The notes beneath the pieces were generated by a model, which worked only from the letters and a program-made list of their open reading frames with translations, did no database searches and had not been told where the DNA came from. From Pseudomonas azotoformans (GTDB lineage Bacteria; Pseudomonadota; Gammaproteobacteria; Pseudomonadales; Pseudomonadaceae), in the NCBI RefSeq assembly GCF_001579805.1, contig NZ_CP014546.1, positions 1,426,001-1,490,000 of the forward strand: DNA of 64,000 nucleotides, read 5' to 3'. Shown piece by piece: positions 40,356 through 49,048 of the stretch; position 1 is the stretch's first letter; every line of letters starts with the position of its first letter. The position numbers were made by a program, and so were the translations under genes.

Positions 40356-40556
40356 ATGTTCGTCTTAAACGTATCAGGCATTGGTTGCGGTAGCTGCGTC
40401 AGCAAAATCACTAAAGCGATTCAATCGTTGGACAGCGAGGCTAAAGTTTCCGTGGATCGCGCGGCAGGTAAGGTAAGCGTTGAAAGTAGCGAAAACCCAG
40501 AGCAAGTTCGTAAAGCTGTCGAATCACTCGGTTTCCCATCGCAAATCAGCGCTTAA
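40356..40556 (+). CDS. copZ: CopZ-like copper chaperone
   Basis: A 66-residue single HMA domain with the Cu(I) loop GIGCGSCVSK (C-x2-C at 12-15). It would carry Cu(I) in the cytoplasm to the ATPase encoded 111 bp upstream. Start ATG 40356 follows AGAGGA. Its last codons form the left arm of a strong terminator hairpin. Confidence 0.88.
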   Translation: MFVLNVSGIGCGSCVSKITKAIQSLDSEAKVSVDRAAGKVSVESSENPEQVRKAVESLGFPSQISA

Positions 40557-40574
40557 GGCGCTGATTTCATTGTT
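40543..40574 (+). terminator. rho-independent-like terminator overlapping the copZ stop
   Basis: A perfect 10-bp stem AAATCAGCGC/GCGCTGATTT (40543-40552 and 40558-40567) with a 5-base loop is followed by a T-rich stretch (CATTGTTG). It could also stop transcripts of the convergent flgB gene. Confidence 0.7.
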
Positions 40575-40586
40575 GGGTAAATCTTA

Positions 40587-41000
40587 CTAATCACCTCGCA
40601 GAGCTTTAAGCAACCCCTTAAATGCTCCGTTCAATCTATTAAAAGCGCTTTCAAAATGAATTTCGTTATCAGTAAACTTTGCAACTTCAAGCTGTGCATC
40701 CACAGTATTTTGATCAAGTGAAGGTTGGTAAGGCGTGCTGTAAAACAAACCATCACCTTGACCATCACTTGCTAATTCGTTTGCGGCAATATGTTTTAGG
40801 TTTGTTGTTTTCAAAGAGAACGGAGAATCCAAGCCTCGTTTTGTCTGGCTGGCGAGCACAGCAGAAAACTCCAAATCTCTAGCCTTAAAGTTAGGAGTAT
40901 CAGCGTTAGCGATATTATTGCTAAGTACCTCAGCTCTTTGGCCGCGATAAACTAACGCTCTTTCTGCGGAGCCAAGCGCTTTTTCAAAATTAATGCTCAC
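40587..41000 (-). CDS. flgB: orphan flagellar basal-body rod protein FlgB
   Basis: A full-length 137-residue FlgB. The conserved N-terminal rod signature (GQRAEVLSNNIANADTPNFK then ARDLEFSAVL) and a helical C-terminus (FESAFNRLNGAFKGLLKALR) are both present. It starts at GTG 41000 with AAGGTGG upstream. No other flagellar gene is nearby; flgB normally heads flgBCDE. The sequence is AT-richer than its neighbours. It sits tail-to-tail with copZ inside the copper cluster, so it is either hitch-hiking cargo or has another job. FlgB works in the proximal rod of the flagellum. Confidence 0.88.
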   Translation of the reverse strand: MSINFEKALGSAERALVYRGQRAEVLSNNIANADTPNFKARDLEFSAVLASQTKRGLDSPFSLKTTNLKHIAANELASDGQGDGLFYSTPYQPSLDQNTVDAQLEVAKFTDNEIHFESAFNRLNGAFKGLLKALRGD

Positions 41001-41248
41001 AAGCGGCCACCTTACGTCACGCTACTATTTCCCATTTTCACCTATATCAAACACTTATGTGTTGAATGTGGTGCGTCTGAGTCGGCTTATAACTCCGGTG
41101 CAAATTCAAAAAACGTCAAGCCCTGTGAAAGTGACCGAAAGCACAGAACACCGAACGGCTAAATTTTAGGAGCTTGATTTCAGCGAATTCCGACAATGGA
41201 TAGACCATACGGATTAAGTACATCGCAGCTCAAGAGAAATATCGGAAC

Positions 41249-41264
41249 CTGACACAACTGTAAT
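41249..41264 (+). promoter_or_regulatory. cop box before a PtrA-like gene
   Basis: CTGACACAACTGTAAT lies 122 bp before the start of the 68-residue PtrA-like gene. Like the box at 36347 it continues ATTGGC directly afterwards. The 41001-41385 gap otherwise holds no gene. Confidence 0.7.
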
Positions 41265-41385
41265 ATTGGCCTAAGCTGCCTGACAGGGAATCAGTCTTAT
41301 AGTCCTATTGAGCCTTAAGCTCTTCCCTGAGCATCAACAACTTTGTTGTGGATTCAGGGGCTACCATCTATCAGAGGAAACCCAA

Positions 41386-41592
41386 ATGAACCCTATCAAA
41401 ACCTTGTTCGTCATCGCTGCTCTGACCGTATCTTCTTTTGCTATGGCTGAAGGCGGAGGTGACCGCACTTTCGAACGTATGGAAGCGGCCAGGAGTAACT
41501 CGATGGAATCGTACCAAATAGCCCAAACGAAAAATGCCCAGCCTCCTGTCGCGGAAAGCAAAGCCAGGGCGATGGACCACAAAAATTGCTAA
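41386..41592 (+). CDS. PtrA-like small periplasmic protein
   Basis: A 68-residue protein from ATG 41386 behind AGAGGA. A signal peptide ends SSFAMA and the mature protein begins EGGGDRTFERMEAARSNSME, the PtrA N-terminal motif. A single Cys is its last residue (DHKNC). In P. aeruginosa PtrA is strongly copper-induced and was described as an inhibitor of the type III regulator ExsA, though its signal peptide suggests a periplasmic role. It lies just upstream of copA between two cop boxes. Confidence 0.78.
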   Translation: MNPIKTLFVIAALTVSSFAMAEGGGDRTFERMEAARSNSMESYQIAQTKNAQPPVAESKARAMDHKNC

Positions 41593-41614
41593 ATATTTGA
41601 GCTACGCTCACAAG

Positions 41615-41630
41615 CTGACAGAAATGTAAT
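41615..41630 (+). promoter_or_regulatory. cop box before copAB
   Basis: CTGACAGAAATGTAAT, the best copy of the box in the window, lies 141 bp before the copA start. Confidence 0.78.
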
Positions 41631-41770
41631 CACTGTGGTGGTTTAAATGTGGCAATTTCTGAGCTCGCTTACCGTTTGAGTTCGTCTTTTGTAACGGTGA
41701 GTGAGTCTCATCCAGACAATTCATTTGTTGTTTCGCGCGGCTTCCCTTTTGACTGATTGGACATAACGGC

Positions 41771-43642
41771 ATGCACTCCAAAACCTCTAGGCGGACATTC
41801 GTGAAAGGCTTGGCCGCTGGTGGCATTCTCGGCGGCCTTGGCCTTTGGCGCACTCCTGTATGGGCGGTGACAAGTCCTGGTATGCCGAGCGTACTCTCCG
41901 GTAACGAATTTGATCTGTTTATTGGTGAAAGCCCTGTAAACATCACAGGCTCGCCTCGCACAGCTATGACCATCAACGGATCATTGCCCGGACCGTTGCT
42001 GCGTTGGCGTGAGGGGGAGACCGTCACTCTGCGTGTAAAAAACCGTCTAGACCAAGACACATCAATCCATTGGCACGGGATCATCTTACCCGCCAACATG
42101 GACGGTGTGCCTGGCTTGAGCTTCCATGGCATCGCACCCGATGGCATGTACGAATACAAATTCAAGCTTCATCAGAACGGAACCTACTGGTATCACAGCC
42201 ACTCGGGTTTGCAGGAGCAGGCAGGCGTTTACGGTCCAATCGTCATCGATTCGAAAGAACCTGAACCGTTTCAATACGATCGCGACTACGTGGTGATGTT
42301 GACTGACTGGACCGACGAAGATCCCAGTCGCGTTATGGCGAAGCTCAAGAAACAATCGGGCTATTACAACCATCACAAGCGCACCGTCGGAGACTTCATA
42401 GACGATGTCAGCAGCAAAGGTTGGTCTTCGACGGTAGCAGATCGAAAGATGTGGGCTGAGATGAACATGAGTCCTACTGACCTCGGCGATGTCAGCGCGG
42501 ATACCTATACCTATCTCATGAATGGCCAGGCACCCAACGGTAACTGGACTGGTATTTTCAAACCGGGTGAGAAACTCCGTCTGCGCTTTATCAACGGCTC
42601 CGCCATGAGCTATTTCGACGTCCGCATTCCTGGGTTGAAGATGACCGTGGTTGCCGCAGACGGTCAACATGTCAAGCCGGTGAGCGTCGACGAGTTTCGT
42701 ATTGCGGTAGCTGAAACATATGACGTTATTGTGGAGACTGCTACTGATGAGGCTTACACCATCTTCGCTCAGTCTATGGATCGCACAGGTTACGCCAGCG
42801 GAACACTTGCAGTGCGTGACGGCCTAAAGGCACCGATACCTGCGATTGACCCACGTCCTATAGTAACTATGGATGACATGGGGATGGGTGGTATGGCTGG
42901 TATGGACCATGGCAGCTCGGGTGGAATGAGCGGCGGCGACATGGCCGGCATGGATCACAGCAAGATGGCAGGGATGAACCAAGGTGACATGACCGGGATG
43001 ACCGGCATGGACAGCGGTGACATGACTAACATGGCTGGCATGGACCACAGCAAGATGGCAGGAATGGGCAGTGGCGATATGTCAGGGATGGCTGGCATGG
43101 GCGGTATGGGTGGAGAAATGCAGACTCATCCAGCCTCTGAAACCAACAATCCCTTGGTTGACATGCAAGCCATGAGTCCAACGCCAAAGCTGAACGATCC
43201 TGGCATAGGCTTGCGGAACAATGGTCGTCGAGTGCTCACTTACTCCGACTTGAAAAGCACTTTCCAAGATCCTGACGGCCGCGAGCCAAATCGCACCATC
43301 GAGCTTCACCTGACCGGTCACATGGAGAAGTTTTCGTGGTCGTTCAACGGCATCAAATTCTCTGACGCCGAACCGCTGCGCCTGAAGTATGGCGAGCGTC
43401 TGCGCATCACCTTGGTGAACGACACCATGATGACCCACCCCATCCACCTTCACGGCATGTGGAGTGACCTCGAGGATGAGAACGGCAAGTTCATGGTGCG
43501 CAAGCACACGATTGATATGCCACCTGGTACCAAACGCAGCTATCGAGTCACCGCTGATGCCTTAGGCCGCTGGGCATATCACTGCCACCTGCTTTTCCAT
43601 ATGGAAATGGGCATGTTCCGTGAAGTACGGGTTGATGAGTAA
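41771..43642 (+). CDS. copA: multicopper oxidase CopA (PcoA type)
   Basis: A 623-residue periplasmic oxidase. The twin-arginine signal SRRTFVKGLAAGGILG sends it folded through Tat. Copper-site motifs appear in order: HWHG, HSHSG, HPIHLHGM and HCHLLFHMEMGM. A Met-rich stretch at about residues 370-455 (repeats of MAGMDHSKM) binds further copper. It oxidises Cu(I) to less toxic Cu(II) and sequesters copper. It starts the copA-small ORF-copB group and is preceded by a cop box. Confidence 0.95.
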   Translation: MHSKTSRRTFVKGLAAGGILGGLGLWRTPVWAVTSPGMPSVLSGNEFDLFIGESPVNITGSPRTAMTINGSLPGPLLRWREGETVTLRVKNRLDQDTSIHWHGIILPANMDGVPGLSFHGIAPDGMYEYKFKLHQNGTYWYHSHSGLQEQAGVYGPIVIDSKEPEPFQYDRDYVVMLTDWTDEDPSRVMAKLKKQSGYYNHHKRTVGDFIDDVSSKGWSSTVADRKMWAEMNMSPTDLGDVSADTYTYLMNGQAPNGNWTGIFKPGEKLRLRFINGSAMSYFDVRIPGLKMTVVAADGQHVKPVSVDEFRIAVAETYDVIVETATDEAYTIFAQSMDRTGYASGTLAVRDGLKAPIPAIDPRPIVTMDDMGMGGMAGMDHGSSGGMSGGDMAGMDHSKMAGMNQGDMTGMTGMDSGDMTNMAGMDHSKMAGMGSGDMSGMAGMGGMGGEMQTHPASETNNPLVDMQAMSPTPKLNDPGIGLRNNGRRVLTYSDLKSTFQDPDGREPNRTIELHLTGHMEKFSWSFNGIKFSDAEPLRLKYGERLRITLVNDTMMTHPIHLHGMWSDLEDENGKFMVRKHTIDMPPGTKRSYRVTADALGRWAYHCHLLFHMEMGMFREVRVDE

Positions 43643-43654
43643 AGGAGACGATCT

Positions 43655-43900
43655 GTGAGCACATACCTAAATCGTAATTCCCTCGTGGGTTGCCTCTTTG
43701 CCGCTGTCCTGCTGAGTGGACTCTCGCCCACGGTGCTGGCAAAGGAAAATGGCAGCGATCATTCAACTACTGTTCCTGCTACAGCAACGGACAAGCCAGC
43801 AGCGGCAAACGATTCGAAGCTAGATCACGGGTCAATGGACCATAGCAAGATGAGCCATGAGTCGATGGATCATGACCAAAAAACCAAAAAGGCAGATTGA
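43655..43900 (+). CDS. small secreted His/Met-rich protein between copA and copB
   Basis: An 81-residue protein from GTG 43655 with GGAG upstream. A signal peptide ([20 protein letters not shown]) is followed by a short acidic linker and repeats of MDHSKM/MDHD type ([19 protein letters not shown]). These resemble the Met/His repeats of CopA and of the CopB N-terminus, so it may be a duplicated CopB leader region or a free copper sponge. Its stop falls 5 bases before the copB start. Confidence 0.68.
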   Translation: MSTYLNRNSLVGCLFAAVLLSGLSPTVLAKENGSDHSTTVPATATDKPAAANDSKLDHGSMDHSKMSHESMDHDQKTKKAD

Positions 43901-43904
43901 GATC

Positions 43905-44936
43905 ATGACCAGTAAGTTTTTACGCCCAACGTTGATGGCACTTGCAGTCTCCACCGGTCCTGCATTCTTTTTTATGGCTCAAGCCGCTGAAGAGATGGAT
44001 CCGTCGATGGCGATGCCATCAAGTGCGGACGCAAAGCCTTCAACTGCACAAAAATCCAAACCAGCCAAAGCGAAAGATGCCGCGATGGATCACTCCAAGA
44101 TGGACCACGGCTCAATGGGAGCCATGGACCATAGCAAGATGGGGGCGATGGATCACAGCAAGATGAGCATGGATAACGGGCAAATGGACGGTATGGAAAG
44201 CATGGATGGAGGGGCGACTACCACAAGCCGAACCCCGATCCCCGTACTTACCGACGCTGACCGGGCCGCCGCTTTTCCAGACGTACCAGGCCATGGTGTG
44301 CACGATAAAAAAATTAACTCGTTCATCCTCCTGGATAAATTTGAGTACCAAGACGCTGACAACGGCAGTGCGCTGGCTTGGGATGCAAAAGGGTGGATCG
44401 GCGGTGACGTCGACCGCCTCTGGTTGCGTTCGGAAGGTGAACGTACAAATGGCGTAACCGAAAACGCTGAACTTCAGGCTCTGTGGGGACACGCCATCGG
44501 TCCATGGTGGGATGTCGTCACCGGCATTCGACAAGACTTCAAACCTGGGTCACCTCAAACCTGGGGAGCGCTCGGTATTCAGGGCATGGCCCTCTATAAC
44601 TTTGAAGCTGAAGCGACTGCTTATATTGGTGAGAACGGTCAAACCGCTGCTCGATTTGAAGGCGATTACGACATCCTGTTGACCAATCGCCTGATCTTGC
44701 AGCCGACCGCCGAAGTAAACTTGTACGGGAAAAATGATCCTCAGCGCGGCATAGGATCTGGATTGGCCAACACCGAACTAGGCCTGCGGTTGCGCTACGA
44801 AATTACTCGTCAATTCGCACCCTACATTGGAGTTAGCTGGAATCGCTCATACGGTAAGACGGCTGACCTGGCCAGCGATGAAGGGGAAAAAACAAACGAG
44901 GCCCGATTTGTAGCTGGTATTCGGATGTGGTTCTAA
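43905..44936 (+). CDS. copB: copper resistance outer-membrane protein CopB
   Basis: A 343-residue protein with a signal peptide and an N-terminal Met/His repeat region ([19 protein letters not shown]) followed from about residue 120 by the CopB beta-barrel ([20 protein letters not shown], ending [10 protein letters not shown], typical of an outer-membrane C-terminus). ATG 43905 is chosen because the signal peptide begins there. It binds or retains copper at the outer membrane with CopA. Confidence 0.93.
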   Translation: MTSKFLRPTLMALAVSTGPAFFFMAQAAEEMDPSMAMPSSADAKPSTAQKSKPAKAKDAAMDHSKMDHGSMGAMDHSKMGAMDHSKMSMDNGQMDGMESMDGGATTTSRTPIPVLTDADRAAAFPDVPGHGVHDKKINSFILLDKFEYQDADNGSALAWDAKGWIGGDVDRLWLRSEGERTNGVTENAELQALWGHAIGPWWDVVTGIRQDFKPGSPQTWGALGIQGMALYNFEAEATAYIGENGQTAARFEGDYDILLTNRLILQPTAEVNLYGKNDPQRGIGSGLANTELGLRLRYEITRQFAPYIGVSWNRSYGKTADLASDEGEKTNEARFVAGIRMWF

Positions 44937-44970
44937 GCGATTTGAGCACTAGCCCTACGAATTCTAATGA

Positions 44971-44990
44971 TCGGGGAGTTAGCTCCCCGA
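44971..44990 (+). terminator. hairpin downstream of copB
   Basis: An 8-bp perfect stem TCGGGGAG/CTCCCCGA with a TTAG loop lies 35 bp after the copB stop. No strong T-run follows, so termination may be partial. Confidence 0.45.
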
Positions 44991-45098
44991 CTCTAGAGTA
45001 GATCCTTCAATGCAACCTTTGCAGCGGCATGAACGCTTGAGTGGAGTTCTATTGCTTCGTAGAACATCTCGCCGTCTCCAAGGGAAAAGGAAATATTC

Positions 45099-45567
45099 AT
45101 GACAGGTAGCTTCCGACTTTCAAGTCGATCTCTGCGTATCGCAACATTCGCCGCGCTGTTCATTGGCTCAACGGCTCAAGCGGCGCAGGCCCTCACCATC
45201 GATGTGCATCGTGATGCAAACTGCGGATGTTGCAAAAAATGGATTCAGCATCTTGAGGCCAATGGCTTCACCGTCATCGATCATGAAGAAACCAACATGA
45301 GTGCTCTCAAACAAGATCTGGGTGTCGCTCCACGACTCTCGTCTTGTCACACCGCGATGATCAACGGGAAGTTTGTTGAAGGCCACGTGCCAGCTGAGCA
45401 AATAATTGCGATGAGTAAACGCGACGACCTTCTCGGGATCGCTGCTCCTGGCATGCCACCTGGTTCTCCAGGAATGGAAGTCGACGGAGTGCATGAGGCC
45501 CTACCAGATAATCGGCCTGACCAAAGCTGGCACAGATCAGGTCATTGCTGAGTACCCTCAAAACTAA
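45099..45567 (+). pseudogene. DUF411 copper-binding protein (CopG-like), frameshifted near the 3' end
   Basis: A secreted protein with a signal peptide (cut near AQAAQA) and the DUF411 core: DVHRDANCGCCKKWIQHL (C-x-CC metal site), LSSCHTAMINGKFVEGHVPA and GMPPGSPGMEVDG. After that, one extra C at about 45499-45502 (ggccc) shifts the frame: as written it ends PDNRPDQSWHRSGHC at 45551. The other frame gives YQIIGLTKAGTDQVIAEYPQ up to a stop at 45565-45567, the normal family end, about 155 residues. Damage is limited to the last 22 residues, so the protein may still work, or this is a sequence error. The family binds copper in the periplasm. Confidence 0.82.
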
Positions 45568-45591
45568 TCCCACCCCATCCCTCCCGTCACA

Positions 45592-45616
45592 GCATGGTCA
45601 GCGTTCATGACCATGC
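45592..45616. other. perfect 9-bp inverted repeat in a gene-free gap
   Basis: GCATGGTCA-N7-TGACCATGC. No T-run follows, so it may be a protein site or an RNA hairpin rather than a terminator. The remaining gap to 45886 shows no convincing gene. Confidence 0.5.
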
Positions 45617-45886
45617 AGCGGGACATGCTCCTTCGATTTCATTCTCAAGCCATGGCTAAAGACGATCAACAGCCGTCGTAAAGGCATGCTTGTGCCTAAT
45701 CAGATAACCCCGAACCGCAGTCCTCAATAAGAATTTGAGATGATCCCATCCTCCGCATGCTGACAAGCACTGCGCAGTTGATCGCGATAGTGTTAAGTTC
45801 GGAGATGGCGTTGCACCCTCAGCGTACCTTCCCGAATCAGGACATCTGTCTCGGCTGAAACAGTAGAAAACGTAAATGACGGTGGC

Positions 45887-46069
45887 TTAAGAGTTCTTTT
45901 TTTGAAGGCTCTTCAGACGTAGGGTCGCGCGTTGTACAGCGGCCATTTTTTCTGGACGCTTCATTCGTTTCCATTTTCTGATGTCTTCCTTGGTGCGACC
46001 GCAGCTAACGCACAGTTCGCTGTTCAGCTGGCAAACAGAAATACAGGGATTTTCGATGTCCTTTGCCAT
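45887..46069 (-). CDS. DUF1289 small Cys-rich protein
   Basis: A 60-residue protein with the DUF1289 pattern: NPCISVCQLNSELCVSCGRT (four Cys, likely metal-binding) and a basic helical tail (RKWKRMKRPEKMAAVQ). It lies 43 bp downstream of dmeF on the same strand and may be co-transcribed. Function unknown. Confidence 0.75.
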   Translation of the reverse strand: MAKDIENPCISVCQLNSELCVSCGRTKEDIRKWKRMKRPEKMAAVQRATLRLKSLQKKNS

Positions 46070-46112
46070 TGTTCAATTCCTCGTCGAACTTATGCGTGCT
46101 GCGGGTTCATAG

Positions 46113-47066
46113 CTAAGCCAGAACGATCTGATCAGGTGCGTCAGCGCCCAACTTCGTGCGGTACTCAACTGTCAGATGAGTGATCTCATGAACCGTCGCA
46201 AGCCGTTCTCGTATGTTTTCTGCATTGACTGCTGGGCTGCCCAGAACACTCACAATCGCGGCGCGGGCTTGCGGCCCAACCTGCCAGACATGAAGATCAA
46301 TGATCGAAGCATCTCCCGGTCGCTCAACCAGTTCACGAATCTCTTCAGCGACATGATCATCTGTCTGGTCGAGCAATACACCCGAAGTCACCCGCATCAA
46401 CGACCAAGCCCAGCGTGCAATCACAACGGCACCCACAATCCCCATTGCAGGGTCGAGCCATACCCAACCAAGGTACCGACCAGCAAGAAGGGCTGCGATG
46501 GCCAGAACCGAAGTCAGTGCATCTGCAATGACGTGAACGTATGCAGAGCGCAAATTATTGTCGTGACCATGCGCATGGTGAGACTCATCGTGGCCGTGGT
46601 CATGCCCATGGTGATGATCATGACCGCCAGACAGCAAAAGCGCGCTCACCACATTCACTGCTAGTCCGACAATTGCGATTAGAGTCGCTGTCCCGAATTG
46701 CACTTGAGTCGGTTGAAAGAGACGAAACAGCGACTCTCCAGCAATTCCCAAGGAAACCAGTCCCAAAATCAGAGCAGAAGCGAAGCCACCCAAGTCTCCT
46801 ACCTTGCCAGTTCCAAAACTGTAGCGAGCACTTGAGGCATGTCTTTTCGCGTACGCGTAAGCAGCTGCGGCTATGCCCAGCGCTCCTGCATGCGTTGCCA
46901 TGTGAAAACCATCGGCAAGCAACGCCATTGAGCCAGTGAGATAACCTGCGGTGATTTCAGCAACCATCATTACGACGGTCAGGGCCACCACCCACAAGGT
47001 TCGCTTGGCGTTTTCTTCATGTGATTTCCCAAGGAACATATGGTCGTGTGAATAGTCGGTGCTCAT
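46113..47066 (-). CDS. dmeF: cation diffusion facilitator, DmeF-type Co/Ni exporter
   Basis: A 317-residue CDF protein with six TM helices, a His-rich N-terminus (YSHDHMF) and a long His/Asp-rich cytoplasmic loop between TM4 and TM5 (HDHHHGHDHGHDESHHAHGH). The metal-site pattern (LLADGFHMATHAG in TM2; HVIADALTSV in TM5) fits the DmeF subgroup, which pumps Co(II) and Ni(II) out. It lies 11 bp downstream of an RcnR/DmeR-type repressor, the dmeRF arrangement. Confidence 0.87.
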   Translation of the reverse strand: MSTDYSHDHMFLGKSHEENAKRTLWVVALTVVMMVAEITAGYLTGSMALLADGFHMATHAGALGIAAAAYAYAKRHASSARYSFGTGKVGDLGGFASALILGLVSLGIAGESLFRLFQPTQVQFGTATLIAIVGLAVNVVSALLLSGGHDHHHGHDHGHDESHHAHGHDNNLRSAYVHVIADALTSVLAIAALLAGRYLGWVWLDPAMGIVGAVVIARWAWSLMRVTSGVLLDQTDDHVAEEIRELVERPGDASIIDLHVWQVGPQARAAIVSVLGSPAVNAENIRERLATVHEITHLTVEYRTKLGADAPDQIVLA

Positions 47067-47077
47067 CGAGGCAGATC

Positions 47078-47353
47078 CTATTTGGAATAGCGGCGAATGG
47101 CTTCGAGCAGCTCGTCGACACCTTTCGCTCTTTCGTCGTTGCTGAGTGTCGGATTCGCGACGTGTTCACGAGCGTGGTCTTCGATAATTTCATCCATCAG
47201 CCCATTGATAGCGCCACGGGCAGAAGCGACCAAAAGCAAGGTTTTCGAGCAGTCATCATCAGAGTCGAGTGCTCGCTCAATCGCCTGGATTTGCCCAGCG
47301 ATTCGCTTTACGCGCTTAAGAAGATCGTCTTTGCTTGATCTGACATGACCCAT
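47078..47353 (-). CDS. dmeR: RcnR/FrmR-family metal-sensing repressor (DmeR-like)
   Basis: A 91-residue all-helical repressor. The Ni/Co-type ligand set is present: His3 (MGHVRS), Cys35 (DDCSKTLL) and later His residues (EDHAREHV). Without metal it should bind a G-tract operator and repress dmeRF; Ni or Co releases it. Such an operator (seven G flanked by TA) lies directly before the start. Confidence 0.87.
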   Translation of the reverse strand: MGHVRSSKDDLLKRVKRIAGQIQAIERALDSDDDCSKTLLLVASARGAINGLMDEIIEDHAREHVANPTLSNDERAKGVDELLEAIRRYSK

Positions 47354-47356
47354 ACC

Positions 47357-47369
47357 ATACCCCCCCTAC
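47357..47369 (-). promoter_or_regulatory. G-tract operator for the DmeR-like repressor
   Basis: On the minus strand GTAGGGGGGGTAT sits 4-16 bases before the dmeR start. RcnR-type operators have the form TACT-G6-N-AGTA, so TA-G7-TA is a reasonable match. The G-run may also act as the ribosome site. Confidence 0.6.
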
Positions 47370-47472
47370 CTATATTGAGAGTATGATCACACGTTCCAAT
47401 TAGCCATACAACCCCAGGGATGCTCGCCGCCGCGTTGCAAACGCCTGGATATACCAACAGTTTTTTCAATCC

Positions 47473-47497
47473 AAAAAAAGGCGCCACTAGGGCGCCT
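47473..47497 (-). terminator. rho-independent terminator after the OprD-family porin
   Basis: On the minus strand the stem AGGCGCC/GGCGCCT with a 5-base loop is followed by a run of seven T (47473-47479). It lies about 85 bp past the porin stop. Confidence 0.8.
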
Positions 47498-47580
47498 AAG
47501 CCGTCTCCAAACCAAAGGAGAAACAAAGAGACGGGGTGTATCGGGGATACCGGACAGTTAATGCCGATGGCTAATGCCCG

Positions 47581-48906
47581 TTAGAGGAGTTGCAGTGGAT
47601 ATTCAACAATCAGTCGGACCTCGTCCAAATCAGATTCGAAATCGGTAGCTCGTGTTGTTGCTTGGCGAACACGTAAAGACATGTCCTTCAGTGAGCCGGA
47701 CTGGATGACGTATTTGGCCTCTATGTCTCGCTCCCAACGCTTTTGGTCCTGCAATGGGGCACCGTCCGCTCCGCGACGCATGTACACGCTGTTCGCGTTG
47801 GAATAGTCCGCATCCCAACCCTTAGCGTAGCGGGTCATGAAGCTGAGACCGGGGATGCCGAAAGCCTGCATATCTAGATCGTAGCGCAGCTGCAAGGATT
47901 GCTCTTTCGGTGAGTTGAAATCGCTGTACTGAATGGAGTTATCCAAGAAAATCGAGTCTGATTGGCGTAGGTAGTCAAAGTCGTCGTTACCATTATTGCG
48001 CTGATACCCAACGGTCACGGTATGCGCTCCGAATTTGACCCCGGTCTTGCCGCTCCAGATGTTGTTATCGAAGCTTCCCAGAAGTTTTTTACCCTCATCA
48101 ACCGCTCGGTAGTAATTAAAGCCACCGATTAGCGATACGCTGTCTGAGAGCGGATAGTTCAATGTGGTGCCTGCGTAATACTGGTTCCACACATCCTTGA
48201 ATTGGCTGGTGTAAAGACTCACACCTACGTGCTCATTGACCGTGTAATCGCCCCCTAGATAAGCGATCCACGGAGCATCTACTGCACCGGCGTAGAAAGT
48301 CGAAAAGCCGTCACGCATGCCACTGGAATTGGGTTGGCTCATCGCATGCAGCCGACCCCCTTGAAGGGTCAGGTCTTTGATGCTGGTATTGGTGAACGTT
48401 GCGCCACGAAAACTCTCAGGGAGGAGTCGGGAATCCCCATAGGCCACGACAGGTGTCGATGGAAATACGTCCCCTACCTTGACGACTGTATCCAGGAAGC
48501 GCACTTTTGCGGCCCCGCCTACTTTTGAGTAGGAGTCTTCAGGTTGGCCTTTGCTATTGTGCGGCAAGACATCGACTGAGCTACGGGCTCCCGAGCGACC
48601 ATCACCTGAATCGAGCTTGAGGCCTTCCATTGCAAACGCATCAATGCCGAAGCCTACCGTACCTTGAGTAAAGCCCGATTCGAATCGGCCAATGATGCCA
48701 TGAGCCCATTCGGCTGAGTAACCATTGCCCGTGGGGCTTGACTGGCCCTTTCGATAATCACGATTGAGATAGAGATTCCGATTCAGAATACTAAAGGTGC
48801 TCCCCTCAATGAACCCTTCAGGTTTTTGCTCCACAGCTACTGCAACTTGCCCCATGCTCATGCCAAGGGCAATGAGAGAAAGACCATAAATGCTTTTATT
48901 GTTCAT
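47581..48906 (-). CDS. OprD-family outer-membrane porin
   Basis: A 441-residue porin: signal peptide (SLIALGMSMGQVAVA), then the family start GFIEGSTFSILNRNLYLNRD and the YSAEWAHGIIGRFESGFTQG strand, ending with a barrel strand VRLIVEYPLQLL. OprD porins take up amino acids or small carboxylates. A minus-strand cop box lies about 143 bp upstream, so it may be copper-regulated. The substrate is unknown. Its location among metal genes is unusual for this family. Confidence 0.88.
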   Translation of the reverse strand: MNNKSIYGLSLIALGMSMGQVAVAVEQKPEGFIEGSTFSILNRNLYLNRDYRKGQSSPTGNGYSAEWAHGIIGRFESGFTQGTVGFGIDAFAMEGLKLDSGDGRSGARSSVDVLPHNSKGQPEDSYSKVGGAAKVRFLDTVVKVGDVFPSTPVVAYGDSRLLPESFRGATFTNTSIKDLTLQGGRLHAMSQPNSSGMRDGFSTFYAGAVDAPWIAYLGGDYTVNEHVGVSLYTSQFKDVWNQYYAGTTLNYPLSDSVSLIGGFNYYRAVDEGKKLLGSFDNNIWSGKTGVKFGAHTVTVGYQRNNGNDDFDYLRQSDSIFLDNSIQYSDFNSPKEQSLQLRYDLDMQAFGIPGLSFMTRYAKGWDADYSNANSVYMRRGADGAPLQDQKRWERDIEAKYVIQSGSLKDMSLRVRQATTRATDFESDLDEVRLIVEYPLQLL

Positions 48907-49048
48907 TTAACACTCCAGGCTTTAGCTTGGCAGAGTTTCTTTATGAAATATTTTTTATAATTATAAAAAGCCACCAGCACGTGAGGATTTCTCCTACGTG
49001 CCGGCAGACATAATTTCATACAATAGATAACTCCAGCGTGACCTGAAA

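Noticed and set aside
45617..45830. Minus-strand fragment reading KFLLRTAVRGYLIRHKH
   Set aside because: Short open stretch without start or a family I can name; could be a gene remnant but not supportable.
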